A DNA stretch of 39,641 nt from Acidobacteriota bacterium (lineage in GTDB: Bacteria > Acidobacteriota > Thermoanaerobaculia > Multivoradales > JBCCEF01). The DNA is taken from positions 1-39,641 of the forward strand of contig JBCCHV010000061.1 of the NCBI GenBank assembly GCA_039028635.1, in the 5' to 3' direction. Of the stretch, positions 31,045-39,282 are shown piece by piece; position 1 is the first letter of the stretch, and every line of letters starts with the position of its first letter. Position numbers and translations under genes: made by a program. The notes beneath the pieces are model-generated. The model was not told where the DNA came from and ran no database searches. It saw only the letters and a list, made by a program, of their open reading frames with translations.

Positions 31045-31775
31045 AGCGTTCAATTCTTCTTCTTGCCCTGTGCGCCATGATCTTCGCGTTTGCGCCGGCA
31101 GCGCTGGCGTCGGACCCCTGTGTGGTGCCGGATGATGGCTCCGGAACCGTCACCATGCCGCCCGAGGGCTGCGGCTACATCAGCCCGGACCGCTTCCACG
31201 CCATCGTTAACGGCCTGCCGCCGGGTACCACGATCATCGTCAAGCCGGAGCACGGTTGGTTCGTGTGCAACGGCGGTCGCGGCGGCCGGCAGGAGCGGGG
31301 CTGCACCATCGGCGGCACCCCCGAGACCGGCGAGACTGAGGAGTTCGAGTCCACCGTGCGCCTGACCCTCTCCGGCGCCGGCGGTCCCCTCGACGGCTAC
31401 ACCCGCACTCTCGACGTGCCGGCGACGGTGCGCACCAAGGTCGGACCGCGCAAGCCGGGCCAGCCGGTGCAGAGCTTCCAGACTGAGATGCTGAGCATCG
31501 AGGGCGAGGTGGTCGGTGACCACGACTTCGCCTACCTCAAGATCTCCGGTGGTTCCGAGAGCGGTATCCCGAGCCCCGGCGAGACCACCCTGAGCTACGC
31601 CGGTAACGGCAAGTGGCACGTCGACTCCAAGTTCGAGGTGGGCTACAACATCACCTTCGAGGGCGCCGCCGGCAGTCTGCTCGAGGGCAGTGGTGGCACC
31701 ACCACCGGTAGCGTCAGCATGTCGGCCGTGGCCGGTCCCGACGCTGACAACGCGGACGTCCATCCGCAGCGCTGA
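31041..31775 (+). CDS. Secreted beta-rich protein, unknown function (second of a coupled pair)
   Basis: 244 aa from ATG 31041, overlapping the upstream stop by ATGA, with AAGGAGG 7 nt upstream. The signal peptide is 1-23 (ending ALAS). The mature protein reads as a single beta-rich domain: GYISPDRFHAIVNGLPPGTTI, a glycine-rich loop, EEFESTVRLTLSGAGG, SFQTEMLSIEGEVVGDHDF, ISGGSESGIPSPGETTLS, FEVGYNITFEGAAGS and a final GSVSMSAV. The same order of phrases recurs, as far as I recall, in secreted proteins of Acidobacteria and Planctomycetes, but I cannot name the family with certainty. There are no catalytic residues. It probably acts as an extracellular partner of the protein encoded just upstream. 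Confidence 0.75.
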   Translation: MKRSILLLALCAMIFAFAPAALASDPCVVPDDGSGTVTMPPEGCGYISPDRFHAIVNGLPPGTTIIVKPEHGWFVCNGGRGGRQERGCTIGGTPETGETEEFESTVRLTLSGAGGPLDGYTRTLDVPATVRTKVGPRKPGQPVQSFQTEMLSIEGEVVGDHDFAYLKISGGSESGIPSPGETTLSYAGNGKWHVDSKFEVGYNITFEGAAGSLLEGSGGTTTGSVSMSAVAGPDADNADVHPQR

Positions 31776-31792
31776 TTTTCTCCCCTGAGCGG

Positions 31793-31822
31793 CCGGCGGG
31801 TGTGAGGGGCCTCATCCGCCGG
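31793..31822. terminator. Hairpin between convergent genes
   Basis: CCGGCGG at 31793-31799 pairs with CCGCCGG at 31816-31822, and TGAGG (31803-31807) continues the stem with CTCA (31811-31814) across a small bulge. It lies between the stop of the secreted pair and the stop of the kinase and partly inside the kinase's last codons, so it could end both transcripts. It has no T tract, so this is a moderate call. Confidence 0.4.
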
Positions 31823-34451
31823 TCGTGACTCTTACCTTGCTCAGCTCGCGGGCCGCGGGATGGTCCGCACCCAGCCGCTCTTCGAGCTCGGCGGCGGCCC
31901 GGCGAATCTCCTCGCCAGCGGCGCCATCCCCTTGCGACCAGCGACTGACCGCCCACAGACCTCGGGCTTCGATGCTGCGCCAGTGTTCATGGCCCCAGGC
32001 GCGGCGGCGCAGCTCCAGGGCTTCGCCGAAGGCTCGCTGGGCGGCTTGGGGTCGTTCTTCGAGAAGGCTGCGGCCGAGGCCCATCAGTGGATGGGAGAGG
32101 TTGGCGTCGCCGGCCGGAAACACTTGTCGCCCCAGCTCGACGGCCTTGGCGAAGAGGCCACGCGCTTCGTCTCGGCGCCCGGCGTCGAGAATCACCGCCG
32201 CCAAGGCCGTGCGCGCCATCACGCTGAAGGCGTGGGCTTCGCCCAGGCGCGAGAGGTTGCTCTCGAGAGCCTGGCGCAGCAGCTTCTCGGCCTCCGGGAG
32301 CTGATCGAGCTCGCGCAGCAACAGGCCGAGGTTGTTGCGGCTGACGGCGACATCGGGGTGGTCGTCTCCGAGGACCTCGCGCTGGATGGTCAACACTTCC
32401 CGCAGCAGCACTTCCGCCCGGCGGCGTTCGCCCTGCCGCTGCAGGGTGGCGGCAAGGCGAGCCAGGGCATCGAGGGTGCGCGGATCACGCTCCCCGAAAA
32501 GTCGTCGGAAATCCCCGACTGCGGTTAGCAGAAGACCCTCGGCGCGCGACCAGTCGCCGCGCTGAAAGGACAGATGGCCGAGGTTGGCGCGGGTGGTGGC
32601 CGCCTGGGCGCCGTCGGGCGGTTGGCGCGCGAGGGCGGCGACGAGGAGCGGCTCGGCGTCGTCCGGATAGCCGTTTTCGAACAGAGTGCTGCCGAGGTTG
32701 GCGAGGGCGGTGACGGCCTCTGGGTGCTGGCTACCAAGGGCTTGCTCAAAAAGGGCGAGGGACTCTTCGGCGAGGCTGCGAGCGCGTCGCGGATCGCCAC
32801 TGCGCAGCTCGAGGGCGGCGAGGCGGCTGAGGGTTGCGGCGGTGGCAGCGGGGGAGAGTCGACGGTGCGCTTCGAGGGCGCCTTCGAGCATCTCCCGGGC
32901 TTTCTCGAAGTCTCCGAGGTGAAGGTAGATGCGCCCGAGCTGATCGCGAAAGCGACCTTCCTCGGCGGGCCGGCCGGCGAAGCTCGGTTCGACGGCGGCG
33001 GCGCCGCGGTCGAGGATGTCGCGAGCGCTCAGGTCCGGGTCGCCCTGGGGAGATTCGGGGTCCGAGGACTCGAAGAGCTGGAAGAGGAAGCTCGACAGGC
33101 TCTCGGCGCGCTCGCGAGCGCGCTCCGCGACTTCGCGCTGGTGCTGGGCGCGCAAACCCAGGGCGGTGGCTCCGACCGCCAGCAGCGCGGCGAGGACGAG
33201 GGCGGAAGCGGCGATGGGCGAACGTCGTACGCGTTTTCTCAAGCGGTAGAAGAGGTTGGTCGGGCGCGCCCGAATGGGTTCCCCCGCCAGGTGCCGGCGC
33301 AGGTCCTCGGCGAGCTGCTGCGGGCTGCCGTAGCGCTGCCGCGGATCGCGCTCCAGGGCCCGTCCGACGATGACGTCGAGGTCGCCGGCGAGGCGGCGCT
33401 CGAGGCGCCGGGGGGACAGGCCGCGACGGGCGGCGACCTCGTCCACCGACAGGCCGCCGAGGTCGGTCCGTTCCAGGCAGCGGCTGGCGGTGGCGGGCGC
33501 TTCTTCGAAGACCTGTCGCACCAAGGTCCACGGCGTCCGCCGGTCGACCTGATAGGGCCGCCGGCCGGTGAGCAGGAGGAACAGCAGGACGCCCAGGGAG
33601 TAGACGTCGCTGGCGGTGGTCACCGGCTCGCCGGCGAGCTGCTCGGGGCTGGCGTACTCCGGAGTCATCGCCCACCAGCCGGTCATGGTTTCGTCGCCGG
33701 GAGCCGGGTCGAGGAGCTTGGCGATCCCGAAGTCGAGGAGCTTGGGGGTGCCCTCCCGAGACACCAGGATGTTGCTCGGTTTGAGATCTCGATGGACGAT
33801 CAGGTGGCGGTGGGCGTCGTGGACCGCCGAGCAGACGTCGCGGAACAGCTCGAGGCGGTCGGGGACGGGGAGGTGGTGGCGGTCGCAGTAGCGGTCGATG
33901 GGCTCGCCATCGACATACTCCATGACCAGGTAGGGAAGTCCTTCAGCGGTGGTGCCGCCATCGATCAGGCGGGCGATGTTGGGGTGCTCGAGGCGGGCTA
34001 GGATCTGGCGTTCGGCGCGGAAGCGTCGCGCCACCTCGCCGCCCTGGCGAATCACCTTGACGCAGACCTGTTTCGAGAAGGCATCGTCGGCCCGCTGGGC
34101 GCGATAGACGACCCCCATGCCGCCTTCGCCAATGCGCTCGAGGGTGCGATAGGGACCGACGTCGAAGACTTCCGGCGGTTCGGGCCAAGCGGGCGCATCG
34201 AGGAAGTCGCCGGCCTGGTCGTGGCAGGCGAGGAGCGACTCGACGGGACGCCGCAGCTCGGGATCGTGCTGGCCGAGCCAGCGCGCCCGCTCGTCGGGCG
34301 GCATATCGAGGGCGGTCAGGAACAGCTTCTTGACCCGCCGCCAGTGCCCGGCCGCTGTGGTCCCGGTCGACGACCCGGCGGACCCTGGAGGAGCCTCTTC
34401 GATCTGCTCCTGAGACAGAAGCTTGTCCGGCTGCTGGTGCGACGCGATCAT
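31812..34451 (-). CDS. Membrane Ser/Thr protein kinase with C-terminal TPR domain
   Basis: 879 aa, ATG 34451, 21 nt after the sigma-factor stop. The first 95 residues are an N-terminal cytosolic segment with a helical part (38-80). The kinase domain (about 100-395) has GEGGMG near 108-113, Lys132 (VKV), HRDLKPSN (Asp222, Lys224), DFG (Asp240), TPEYASPEQL and SDVYSLGVLL. A basic, helical insert (about 330-355) sits in the C-lobe. One transmembrane helix (412-433) follows, then a sensor part of about 440 residues made of tetratricopeptide-like repeats (roughly 470-850), many with an ALANLGS or RNNLGLLLRELD core. In the usual topology the TPRs face the periplasm or outside. It is paired with the ECF-like sigma factor, which it probably regulates or works with. 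Confidence 0.93.
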   Translation of the reverse strand: MIASHQQPDKLLSQEQIEEAPPGSAGSSTGTTAAGHWRRVKKLFLTALDMPPDERARWLGQHDPELRRPVESLLACHDQAGDFLDAPAWPEPPEVFDVGPYRTLERIGEGGMGVVYRAQRADDAFSKQVCVKVIRQGGEVARRFRAERQILARLEHPNIARLIDGGTTAEGLPYLVMEYVDGEPIDRYCDRHHLPVPDRLELFRDVCSAVHDAHRHLIVHRDLKPSNILVSREGTPKLLDFGIAKLLDPAPGDETMTGWWAMTPEYASPEQLAGEPVTTASDVYSLGVLLFLLLTGRRPYQVDRRTPWTLVRQVFEEAPATASRCLERTDLGGLSVDEVAARRGLSPRRLERRLAGDLDVIVGRALERDPRQRYGSPQQLAEDLRRHLAGEPIRARPTNLFYRLRKRVRRSPIAASALVLAALLAVGATALGLRAQHQREVAERARERAESLSSFLFQLFESSDPESPQGDPDLSARDILDRGAAAVEPSFAGRPAEEGRFRDQLGRIYLHLGDFEKAREMLEGALEAHRRLSPAATAATLSRLAALELRSGDPRRARSLAEESLALFEQALGSQHPEAVTALANLGSTLFENGYPDDAEPLLVAALARQPPDGAQAATTRANLGHLSFQRGDWSRAEGLLLTAVGDFRRLFGERDPRTLDALARLAATLQRQGERRRAEVLLREVLTIQREVLGDDHPDVAVSRNNLGLLLRELDQLPEAEKLLRQALESNLSRLGEAHAFSVMARTALAAVILDAGRRDEARGLFAKAVELGRQVFPAGDANLSHPLMGLGRSLLEERPQAAQRAFGEALELRRRAWGHEHWRSIEARGLWAVSRWSQGDGAAGEEIRRAAAELEERLGADHPAARELSKVRVTTGG

Positions 34452-34472
34452 CGCGCGATGTCGGCGTTCGCC

Positions 34473-35066
34473 TCAGACAGGCTGCCGCTGGCTCAAGCGC
34501 TGGAAAAGCCAGGCGCGGGCCATCGTCCATTCGCGTTTGACGGTGGCCGGCGAGATCTCGAGAGCGGTAGCGGTTTCGGCGATGGTCAGGCCGGCGAAGT
34601 AGCGCAGCTCGACGATGCGCGCCTGGTCGGGGTCGAGGCGCGCCAGCTCGTCGAGGGCCTGATCGAGGGCGAGGAGATCGGTCTGCGGATCGCAGTGGCC
34701 GTCGAGCACCTCGTCGAGGGGCACTTGCGGAGCGTCGCCACCGCGCTTGTCAGCCCGCCGCTGGCGGCCGTGATCGACCAGAATGCGTCGCATCACCCGC
34801 GCCGTGACGCCGATGAACTGGGCCCGGTTGTGCCAGTCGACGGGGCTTCCCGAGAGGCGCAGATAGGCCTCGTTGATCAGCGCCGTCGCTTGCAGCGTGT
34901 GTTCCCGGCCTTCGCGCGCCAGATAGGCGCGAGCGAGGCGATGCAGATCCTCGTAGACCTGGGGGAGGATCCGCTCGAAGGCCTCCGGGTCTCCGAGGCT
35001 CCAGTCGCGAAGATCGGCGGTGATCTGGTCGCCGATGGTTAAAGGCGTCTTGGTATCTATGTTCAT
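34473..35066 (-). CDS. ECF-like RNA polymerase sigma factor
   Basis: 197 aa from ATG 35066; a TTG at 35090 would add eight residues. Region 2 runs from about 25 to 100 (EDLHRLARAYL, ALINEAYLRL, HNRAQFIGVTARVMRRILVD), and region 4 from about 130 to 190 (LDPDQARIVELRYFAGLTIAETATALEISPAT is the DNA-binding helix-turn-helix). RILVDHGRQRRADKRGG in the linker is typical of the ECF-like group found with Ser/Thr kinases in Acidobacteria and Planctomycetes. It has no anti-sigma gene beside it. The kinase gene follows in the same direction, so signalling through phosphorylation is the likely control. Its targets are unknown. Confidence 0.92.
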   Translation of the reverse strand: MNIDTKTPLTIGDQITADLRDWSLGDPEAFERILPQVYEDLHRLARAYLAREGREHTLQATALINEAYLRLSGSPVDWHNRAQFIGVTARVMRRILVDHGRQRRADKRGGDAPQVPLDEVLDGHCDPQTDLLALDQALDELARLDPDQARIVELRYFAGLTIAETATALEISPATVKREWTMARAWLFQRLSQRQPV

Positions 35067-35286
35067 CGTTGTAGATATTTTTATTTTCAAAACTCACTTA
35101 ACTTTACCATGAGCGCATCGCCTTCGGCGCGAAAACGGAAGGGATGACGGCGCCGGGGATCTGAGGCATGATAGGGACCAGCGAGGGGTGGATCCCGCCG
35201 TCCGTCGCACCGTCGGCACCACCCACTGCCGGCCGCCTCAAAACGCCAACGTCGGCCCGTCTTACGGGTCCGGAGGAATTCCCATC
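35067..35286. promoter_or_regulatory. Divergent promoter region of sigma factor and thiolase operon
   Basis: 220 bp between divergent genes. The part next to the sigma-factor start (about 35070-35106) is strikingly AT-rich compared with the GC-rich surroundings and would hold its promoter, but no clear -35/-10 pair was seen. On the other side GGAGGAA at 35272-35278 is the thiolase ribosome-binding site, 8 nt before ATG 35287. TGATAG at 35168-35173 could be a -10 element for the thiolase, with a weak -35. Confidence 0.4.
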
Positions 35287-36468
35287 ATGGAAAAGCAAGA
35301 TCTCGTGCTGGTCGATGGCCTGCGAACGCCGATGGCGGCGTTCAACGGCTCCTTTGCCCGTACTACCGCCATCGACCTGGCCGCCCACGTCGCCAAGGCG
35401 CTTCTCGAGCGCACCGGCGCCGCGCCGGAAGAGATCGACCACGTGATGGTGGGCAACGTGTCGCAGACCTCGAAGGACGCCATCTACGGTGCCCGCCACG
35501 TTGGCCTCAAGGCCGGGGTGCCGAAGGAGGTGCCGGCTCTGACCGTCAATCGCCTCTGCGGCTCCGGCCTCGAGGCGGTGATCCAGGGCGGGCTCAGGAC
35601 GCTCGCCGGCGAGGCCACGACCACTCTGGTCGGCGGCATGGAGAACATGACCCAGGCACCGCACGTCGTGTGGGGGGCGCGGGCCGGCTTCCGCTTCGCA
35701 CATGGGTCCTTGGAGGACTCCCTGCTGACCTCGCTGCTCGACCCCTACTGCGGCTGCTTCATGGCCCAGACTTCGAACAATCTAGCCAACGACTACGGCA
35801 TCAGCCGTGAGGAGCAGGACGCCTTCGCGGTGCGCAGCCAGCAACGGGCCGGAGCGGCGCGGGAAAAGCTGGCGGAGGAGATCGTCGCCATCGAGGTCGG
35901 TCGGGGCAAGCGCGCCAAGACCATCGCCGCCGACGAGCATCCGCGGCCGGAAACCACCCTGGAGACCCTCGCCAAGCTGCCGCCGGCCTTCGACGAGGAC
36001 GGCTACGTCACCGCCGGCAACGCCTCTGGCATCGTCGATGGTGCCGCCATGCTGCTGATGACCACTGCCGCGCGGGCCGCCGAGAGGGGCTGGAAGCCGC
36101 TCGGCCGGGTGCGCTCCTGGGCCACCGTCGGCGTCGAGCCGTCGCGCATGGGTATCGGTCCGGCGCCGGCGATCCGCAAGGCCCTCGAATCGGCCGGTAT
36201 GAACCTCGGCGATCTCGACCTGATCGAGATCAACGAAGCCTTCGCCGGTCAGATCCTGGCCTGCGTTCAGGAGCTCGGCCTCGACATCGACAAGCTCAAC
36301 GTCAACGGCGGCGCCATCGCCCTCGGTCATCCCCTGGGGGCCACCGGTGCCCGCATCACCCTCACCCTGCTGAAGGAGCTGCAGCGGCGTGGCGGGGGCG
36401 TCGGCGTCGCTTCGGCCTGCATCGGCGGCGGTCAGGGCATCGCGATGATCGTCGAATCGACCGGTTGA
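35287..36468 (+). CDS. Acetyl-CoA acetyltransferase (thiolase)
   Basis: 393 aa from ATG 35287, with GGAGGAA 8 nt upstream. Thiolase superfamily of normal length: nucleophile Cys91 (NRLCGSG), His348 in GGAIALGHPLGATGAR, and Cys378 (ASACIGGGQG) as the general acid/base. INEAFAGQILA near 315 is the third signature. It would condense two acetyl-CoA (or cleave 3-oxoacyl-CoA), cytosolic. The short-chain reductase gene follows 16 nt later, so an acetoacetyl-CoA or beta-oxidation step is likely. Acyl-chain length preference and direction cannot be read from sequence. Confidence 0.95.
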   Translation: MEKQDLVLVDGLRTPMAAFNGSFARTTAIDLAAHVAKALLERTGAAPEEIDHVMVGNVSQTSKDAIYGARHVGLKAGVPKEVPALTVNRLCGSGLEAVIQGGLRTLAGEATTTLVGGMENMTQAPHVVWGARAGFRFAHGSLEDSLLTSLLDPYCGCFMAQTSNNLANDYGISREEQDAFAVRSQQRAGAAREKLAEEIVAIEVGRGKRAKTIAADEHPRPETTLETLAKLPPAFDEDGYVTAGNASGIVDGAAMLLMTTAARAAERGWKPLGRVRSWATVGVEPSRMGIGPAPAIRKALESAGMNLGDLDLIEINEAFAGQILACVQELGLDIDKLNVNGGAIALGHPLGATGARITLTLLKELQRRGGGVGVASACIGGGQGIAMIVESTG

Positions 36469-36484
36469 TTCCGGACTCTGGGCC

Positions 36485-37240
36485 TTGATCGACTTGCGCC
36501 AGCGGCGGGTGGCGGTGACCGGTGGTAGCCGCGGTATCGGCGCCGCCTGCTGCCGGCTCTTCGCCGGCGCCGGGGCCGCCGTGCTGGTGGCCTACGGTGG
36601 GCGTCGCGGGGCGGCCGAGGAACTGGCCGAGGAGCTGCGGCAGATCAATCCGGGCCCCCACGACACGGTGGGCGGAGATCTCGCGTCGCCGGCCGGGGCC
36701 GAGGCCCTGGCGCAGGCGGCGCGGAACCTCTGGGGCGGCCTCGATTGTCTGGTCAACAACGCCGGCGTCTGGTGGCGCAATCCCCTCGGAACCTTCGATG
36801 TCGAGTCCTATCGCCGCCTGATGGCGGTCAACGTCGATGGTTGCTTCCTCGCTGCCCGCGCCGTCCTGCCGCTGCTCGAGCGCTCGTCCGACGGCAACAT
36901 CGTCAACATCACCTCGACCGCCGGTCAGCGGGGAGAGGCTGACTACAGTGCCTATGCCGCCTCCAAAGGCGCGATGATCGCCGCCACCAAGGCCTGGTCG
37001 ACGGAGCTCGCGCCGAGGGTGCGGGTGAACTCGGTGGCCCCCGGCTGGGTCGATTCGGAGATGTGCGCGCCGGCCTTCGCCGATGGTGGCCGCGAGCGCA
37101 TCGCGGCGTCGATCCCCCTGGGGCGGGTCGCCGATCCCGGCGACATCGCCGGCCCGGTGGTGTTTCTCGCCTCATCGCTGGCTCGCCACATCACCGGCGA
37201 GGTCCTCAACGTCAACGGTGGCAGTGTCCTGGCCGGCTGA
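36485..37240 (+). CDS. Short-chain dehydrogenase/reductase (FabG-like)
   Basis: 251 aa, TTG start at 36485. No better start exists, and it gives the normal SDR N-terminus. TGGSRGIG (12-19) binds NAD(P). NNAG (91-94), Ser144, Tyr157 and Lys161 (YSAYAASK) form the active site. The C-terminal PLGRVADPGDIA and NVNGGSVLAG are typical of 3-oxoacyl-ACP or 3-hydroxyacyl-CoA reductases of the classical SDR type. It probably reduces the 3-oxoacyl product of the thiolase encoded just upstream. The FAD oxidoreductase gene starts inside its 3' end. Confidence 0.92.
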   Translation: MIDLRQRRVAVTGGSRGIGAACCRLFAGAGAAVLVAYGGRRGAAEELAEELRQINPGPHDTVGGDLASPAGAEALAQAARNLWGGLDCLVNNAGVWWRNPLGTFDVESYRRLMAVNVDGCFLAARAVLPLLERSSDGNIVNITSTAGQRGEADYSAYAASKGAMIAATKAWSTELAPRVRVNSVAPGWVDSEMCAPAFADGGRERIAASIPLGRVADPGDIAGPVVFLASSLARHITGEVLNVNGGSVLAG

Positions 37241-38399
37241 GTCGAGCGCTCCCTCGCTCTGGCTGAACCGTCCCGGGGCGCCTCGGGAGGTGCCTCTGGC
37301 GGTGGTGGGCGGTGGCCTGGTCGGCCTGTCCACCGCCTACTGGCTGGCCCGGCACGGCCAGTCGCCGCTCCTCCTCGAAGCGGGGAATCTGGCGGCCCGG
37401 GCGTCGGGACGCAACGCCGGCTTCCTGCTCTCCGGAGTCGCCCAGGTGGTCGAACGCCTCGGACGGCCTCAGGAGCGCGACGGCTTGCTCGACTTCTGGC
37501 GCGCCACCATCGCCAACCGCGAGCTGTTGCGGCGCGAGCTGATCGATCCTGGCCGAGTCGACTGTGACTTCTTGCCGGAGGGGAGCTGGCTGGCGACGGT
37601 GGGGGATCCCAGCGCCCTGCAGCAGGCCTGCGAGACCCTCCGGGGTGAAGGTCTCGACCTGGACTGGCGAGGCGCCGAAGCGGCCTATGCGGCGAGCGGC
37701 AGCCGCGCCATCCTGGGCGGCATCTTCACCGCTCGGGACGGCGGCCTGCACCCGGTCAAGCTGTGCCACGGTATGGCCGAGGCCGGCGGCTTCGCGGTCG
37801 AATGCGGATTCCGCGTTCGGAGCTTGGAGGCGCGGGGTGATCGCGCTCTCCTGGTGTCCGAAGGCCGCTCGGTGATCGCCGAGCGAGTCGTGTTGACCCT
37901 CAACGCCTATGCTCCCCGAGTGCTCCCGCAGCTGGCCTCGGCGGTGCGCCCGGTGCGTGGCCAGATCCTCGCCACCGCGCCCGGAGAGCGTTTCCTGCAA
38001 GGGGTCTGGTACCTCAACGATGGCTTCGAGTACGTTCGGCAGCTCGCCGACGGCACGCTCCTCGTCGGCGGCCGTCGCCTGGCCGCCGAAGCCGACGAGC
38101 GCGGTTATGCCGAAACCCCCACGGCGACCGTGCAGGGAGCGCTCGAAGAGGTGCTGCGCGAGCTCTTTCCGGGCTGCGGTGATCGCCCGATCGTCCAGCG
38201 CTGGGCCGGCACTATGGCCTTCACTCCCAACTGCCTGCCCTGCATCGGTCGTCTCGACCACCTGCCGGCGGTCACCTACGGCGTCGGCTTCAACGGCCAC
38301 GGCCTCTCCCTCGGCTTCCTCGCCGGCCGCCACCTCGCCCTCCAGGCCCTCGAGCAGGCAGGCGACCCCGACTTTCTGCCCCTGACCCGCTACGGCTGA
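37224..38399 (+). CDS. FAD-dependent amine oxidase-like oxidoreductase (DAO family)
   Basis: 391 aa from GTG 37224, overlapping the SDR gene by 17 bp. The open frame extends further upstream, but that sequence is the SDR gene read in another frame. The dinucleotide-binding motif VVGGGLVGLSTAYWLA (27-42) with Glu52 binds FAD. ASGRNAGFLLSG (60-71) resembles the flavin-contacting region of glycine oxidase and gamma-glutamylputrescine oxidase-type enzymes. RPVRGQI and the C-terminal RWAGTMAFTPNCLPCIGRL and GFNGHGLSLGFLAGRHLA are the usual DAO-family closing motifs. It oxidises an amine or amino acid with O2 or another acceptor. Being in one operon with thiolase and reductase, it may feed an acyl-CoA route. 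The substrate is not determined. Confidence 0.9.
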   Translation: MSWPAESSAPSLWLNRPGAPREVPLAVVGGGLVGLSTAYWLARHGQSPLLLEAGNLAARASGRNAGFLLSGVAQVVERLGRPQERDGLLDFWRATIANRELLRRELIDPGRVDCDFLPEGSWLATVGDPSALQQACETLRGEGLDLDWRGAEAAYAASGSRAILGGIFTARDGGLHPVKLCHGMAEAGGFAVECGFRVRSLEARGDRALLVSEGRSVIAERVVLTLNAYAPRVLPQLASAVRPVRGQILATAPGERFLQGVWYLNDGFEYVRQLADGTLLVGGRRLAAEADERGYAETPTATVQGALEEVLRELFPGCGDRPIVQRWAGTMAFTPNCLPCIGRLDHLPAVTYGVGFNGHGLSLGFLAGRHLALQALEQAGDPDFLPLTRYG

Positions 38400-38463
38400 C
38401 GGCGGGCTACCGCCTCCTGTGGAAGCGCCGTTGAGTGGCGCGACTTCCTGAGGGGTTTCTCGT

Positions 38464-38507
38464 TTCCGGACATCTTCCGGACATCTTCCGGACGTCTTCC
38501 GGACATC
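38464..38507 (+). repeat. 11-bp tandem repeat, four copies
   Basis: Unit TTCCGGACATC at 38464-38474, 38475-38485, 38486-38496 (one change, A to G) and 38497-38507. It lies in the 253-bp gap between the FAD enzyme and the gene at 38653, about 145 bp upstream of that start. The 11-bp spacing is close to one helical turn, so bound proteins would sit on the same face. No frame codes a supported protein here. The rest of the gap holds nothing else recognisable. Confidence 0.9.
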
Positions 38508-38652
38508 TTTTTCGGGCCTGATCGCCGAAAACGCCTGTAAAACGACGAAGTCCTCCATGGCACGTGGCTTGCTGTAGCGCTTTGGCAAGGAAATGAATCC
38601 AGTTTTACGTTGTCCTGGAAGGACGAGGGCATTTCTTGGGAGATTGGACGTG

Positions 38653-39282
38653 ATGCATCGAGCGTTGATGTTGGCGGTGTTGGGACTGTTTTCGGTAGGC
38701 GGTTCGCTATCAGGCCTTGAGCTGATTTCGGGAGCGAAGTCCCTGACGATCGCCCGGGTCCCGGCGGACGCCGAGCTGTGGGTCTTCGGGCTCGGCAAGA
38801 GCCGAGACGGCTACAACCGGATCTTGACGACCTACTCGGAGAGCTTGAGCGATGCGGACGGCGACGGCCGGATCACCTACGAGCCCGCGGGCGGGATGCC
38901 GGTGCTGGCCTCGTGGGGGGTGGCGGATCCTTCCACCGGTGCGGTGACGGTCCTCCCGTCGCCGGGCTGGGAGGGTTCGGTGTCGAGCCTGCCGGCGACG
39001 GCGCTCGATCCCTCGGGGGAGTCCCTGACTCTGCCGCACCGCCAGGTGGAGGCGTTCCTGGTGCGTCCTTCGACCTCGGGCTGGCGTCAGTCGATCGGCG
39101 ACGGTTCTTCGGCGGATGGCGACGGCCTCGAGGATGGCTCGGTGAGCCTGTCTCTGTCGTCTCTCGCCTCCCGGGACGGTGGCTCGGAGTTGCCGGGCTC
39201 TCTGCAGCCGGAGGATGTGCTGGTGGTGATCGACACGTCGACCCTGGAGCTGATCTGGAGCGGTGAGGAGGTGTCGCCGTGA
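38653..39282 (+). CDS. Small exported protein upstream of RHS-type gene
   Basis: 209 aa from ATG 38653, with GGGAGA 9 nt upstream; GTG 38650 is the alternative. The signal peptide is about 1-22. The mature part is Ser/Gly/Asp-rich and beta-rich, with LSDADGDGRITYE (about 65-77) and DGSSADGDGLEDG later, which resemble calcium-binding DxDxDG loops. No catalytic motif is visible. Not recognised as a named family. Its stop overlaps the next gene's start by GTGA, so it is translated with the RHS-type protein and may be its accessory or presentation partner. Confidence 0.75.
   Translation: MHRALMLAVLGLFSVGGSLSGLELISGAKSLTIARVPADAELWVFGLGKSRDGYNRILTTYSESLSDADGDGRITYEPAGGMPVLASWGVADPSTGAVTVLPSPGWEGSVSSLPATALDPSGESLTLPHRQVEAFLVRPSTSGWRQSIGDGSSADGDGLEDGSVSLSLSSLASRDGGSELPGSLQPEDVLVVIDTSTLELIWSGEEVSP

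Noticed and set aside
32574-34001. Plus-strand open frame (475 codons) opposite the kinase
   Set aside because: It is a shadow of the kinase gene with Gly/Val/Arg-rich text and no motif. The kinase has a full set of catalytic residues on the other strand.
38464-38507. CRISPR-like array
   Set aside because: The units are 11 bp and directly joined, with no spacers and no cas genes nearby. It is a plain tandem repeat.
37212-38798. Minus-strand open frame across the FAD enzyme and the 11-bp repeats
   Set aside because: The FAD enzyme on the plus strand has all family motifs. The opposite frame reads repeats such as EDVRK only because the 11-bp repeat is translated.
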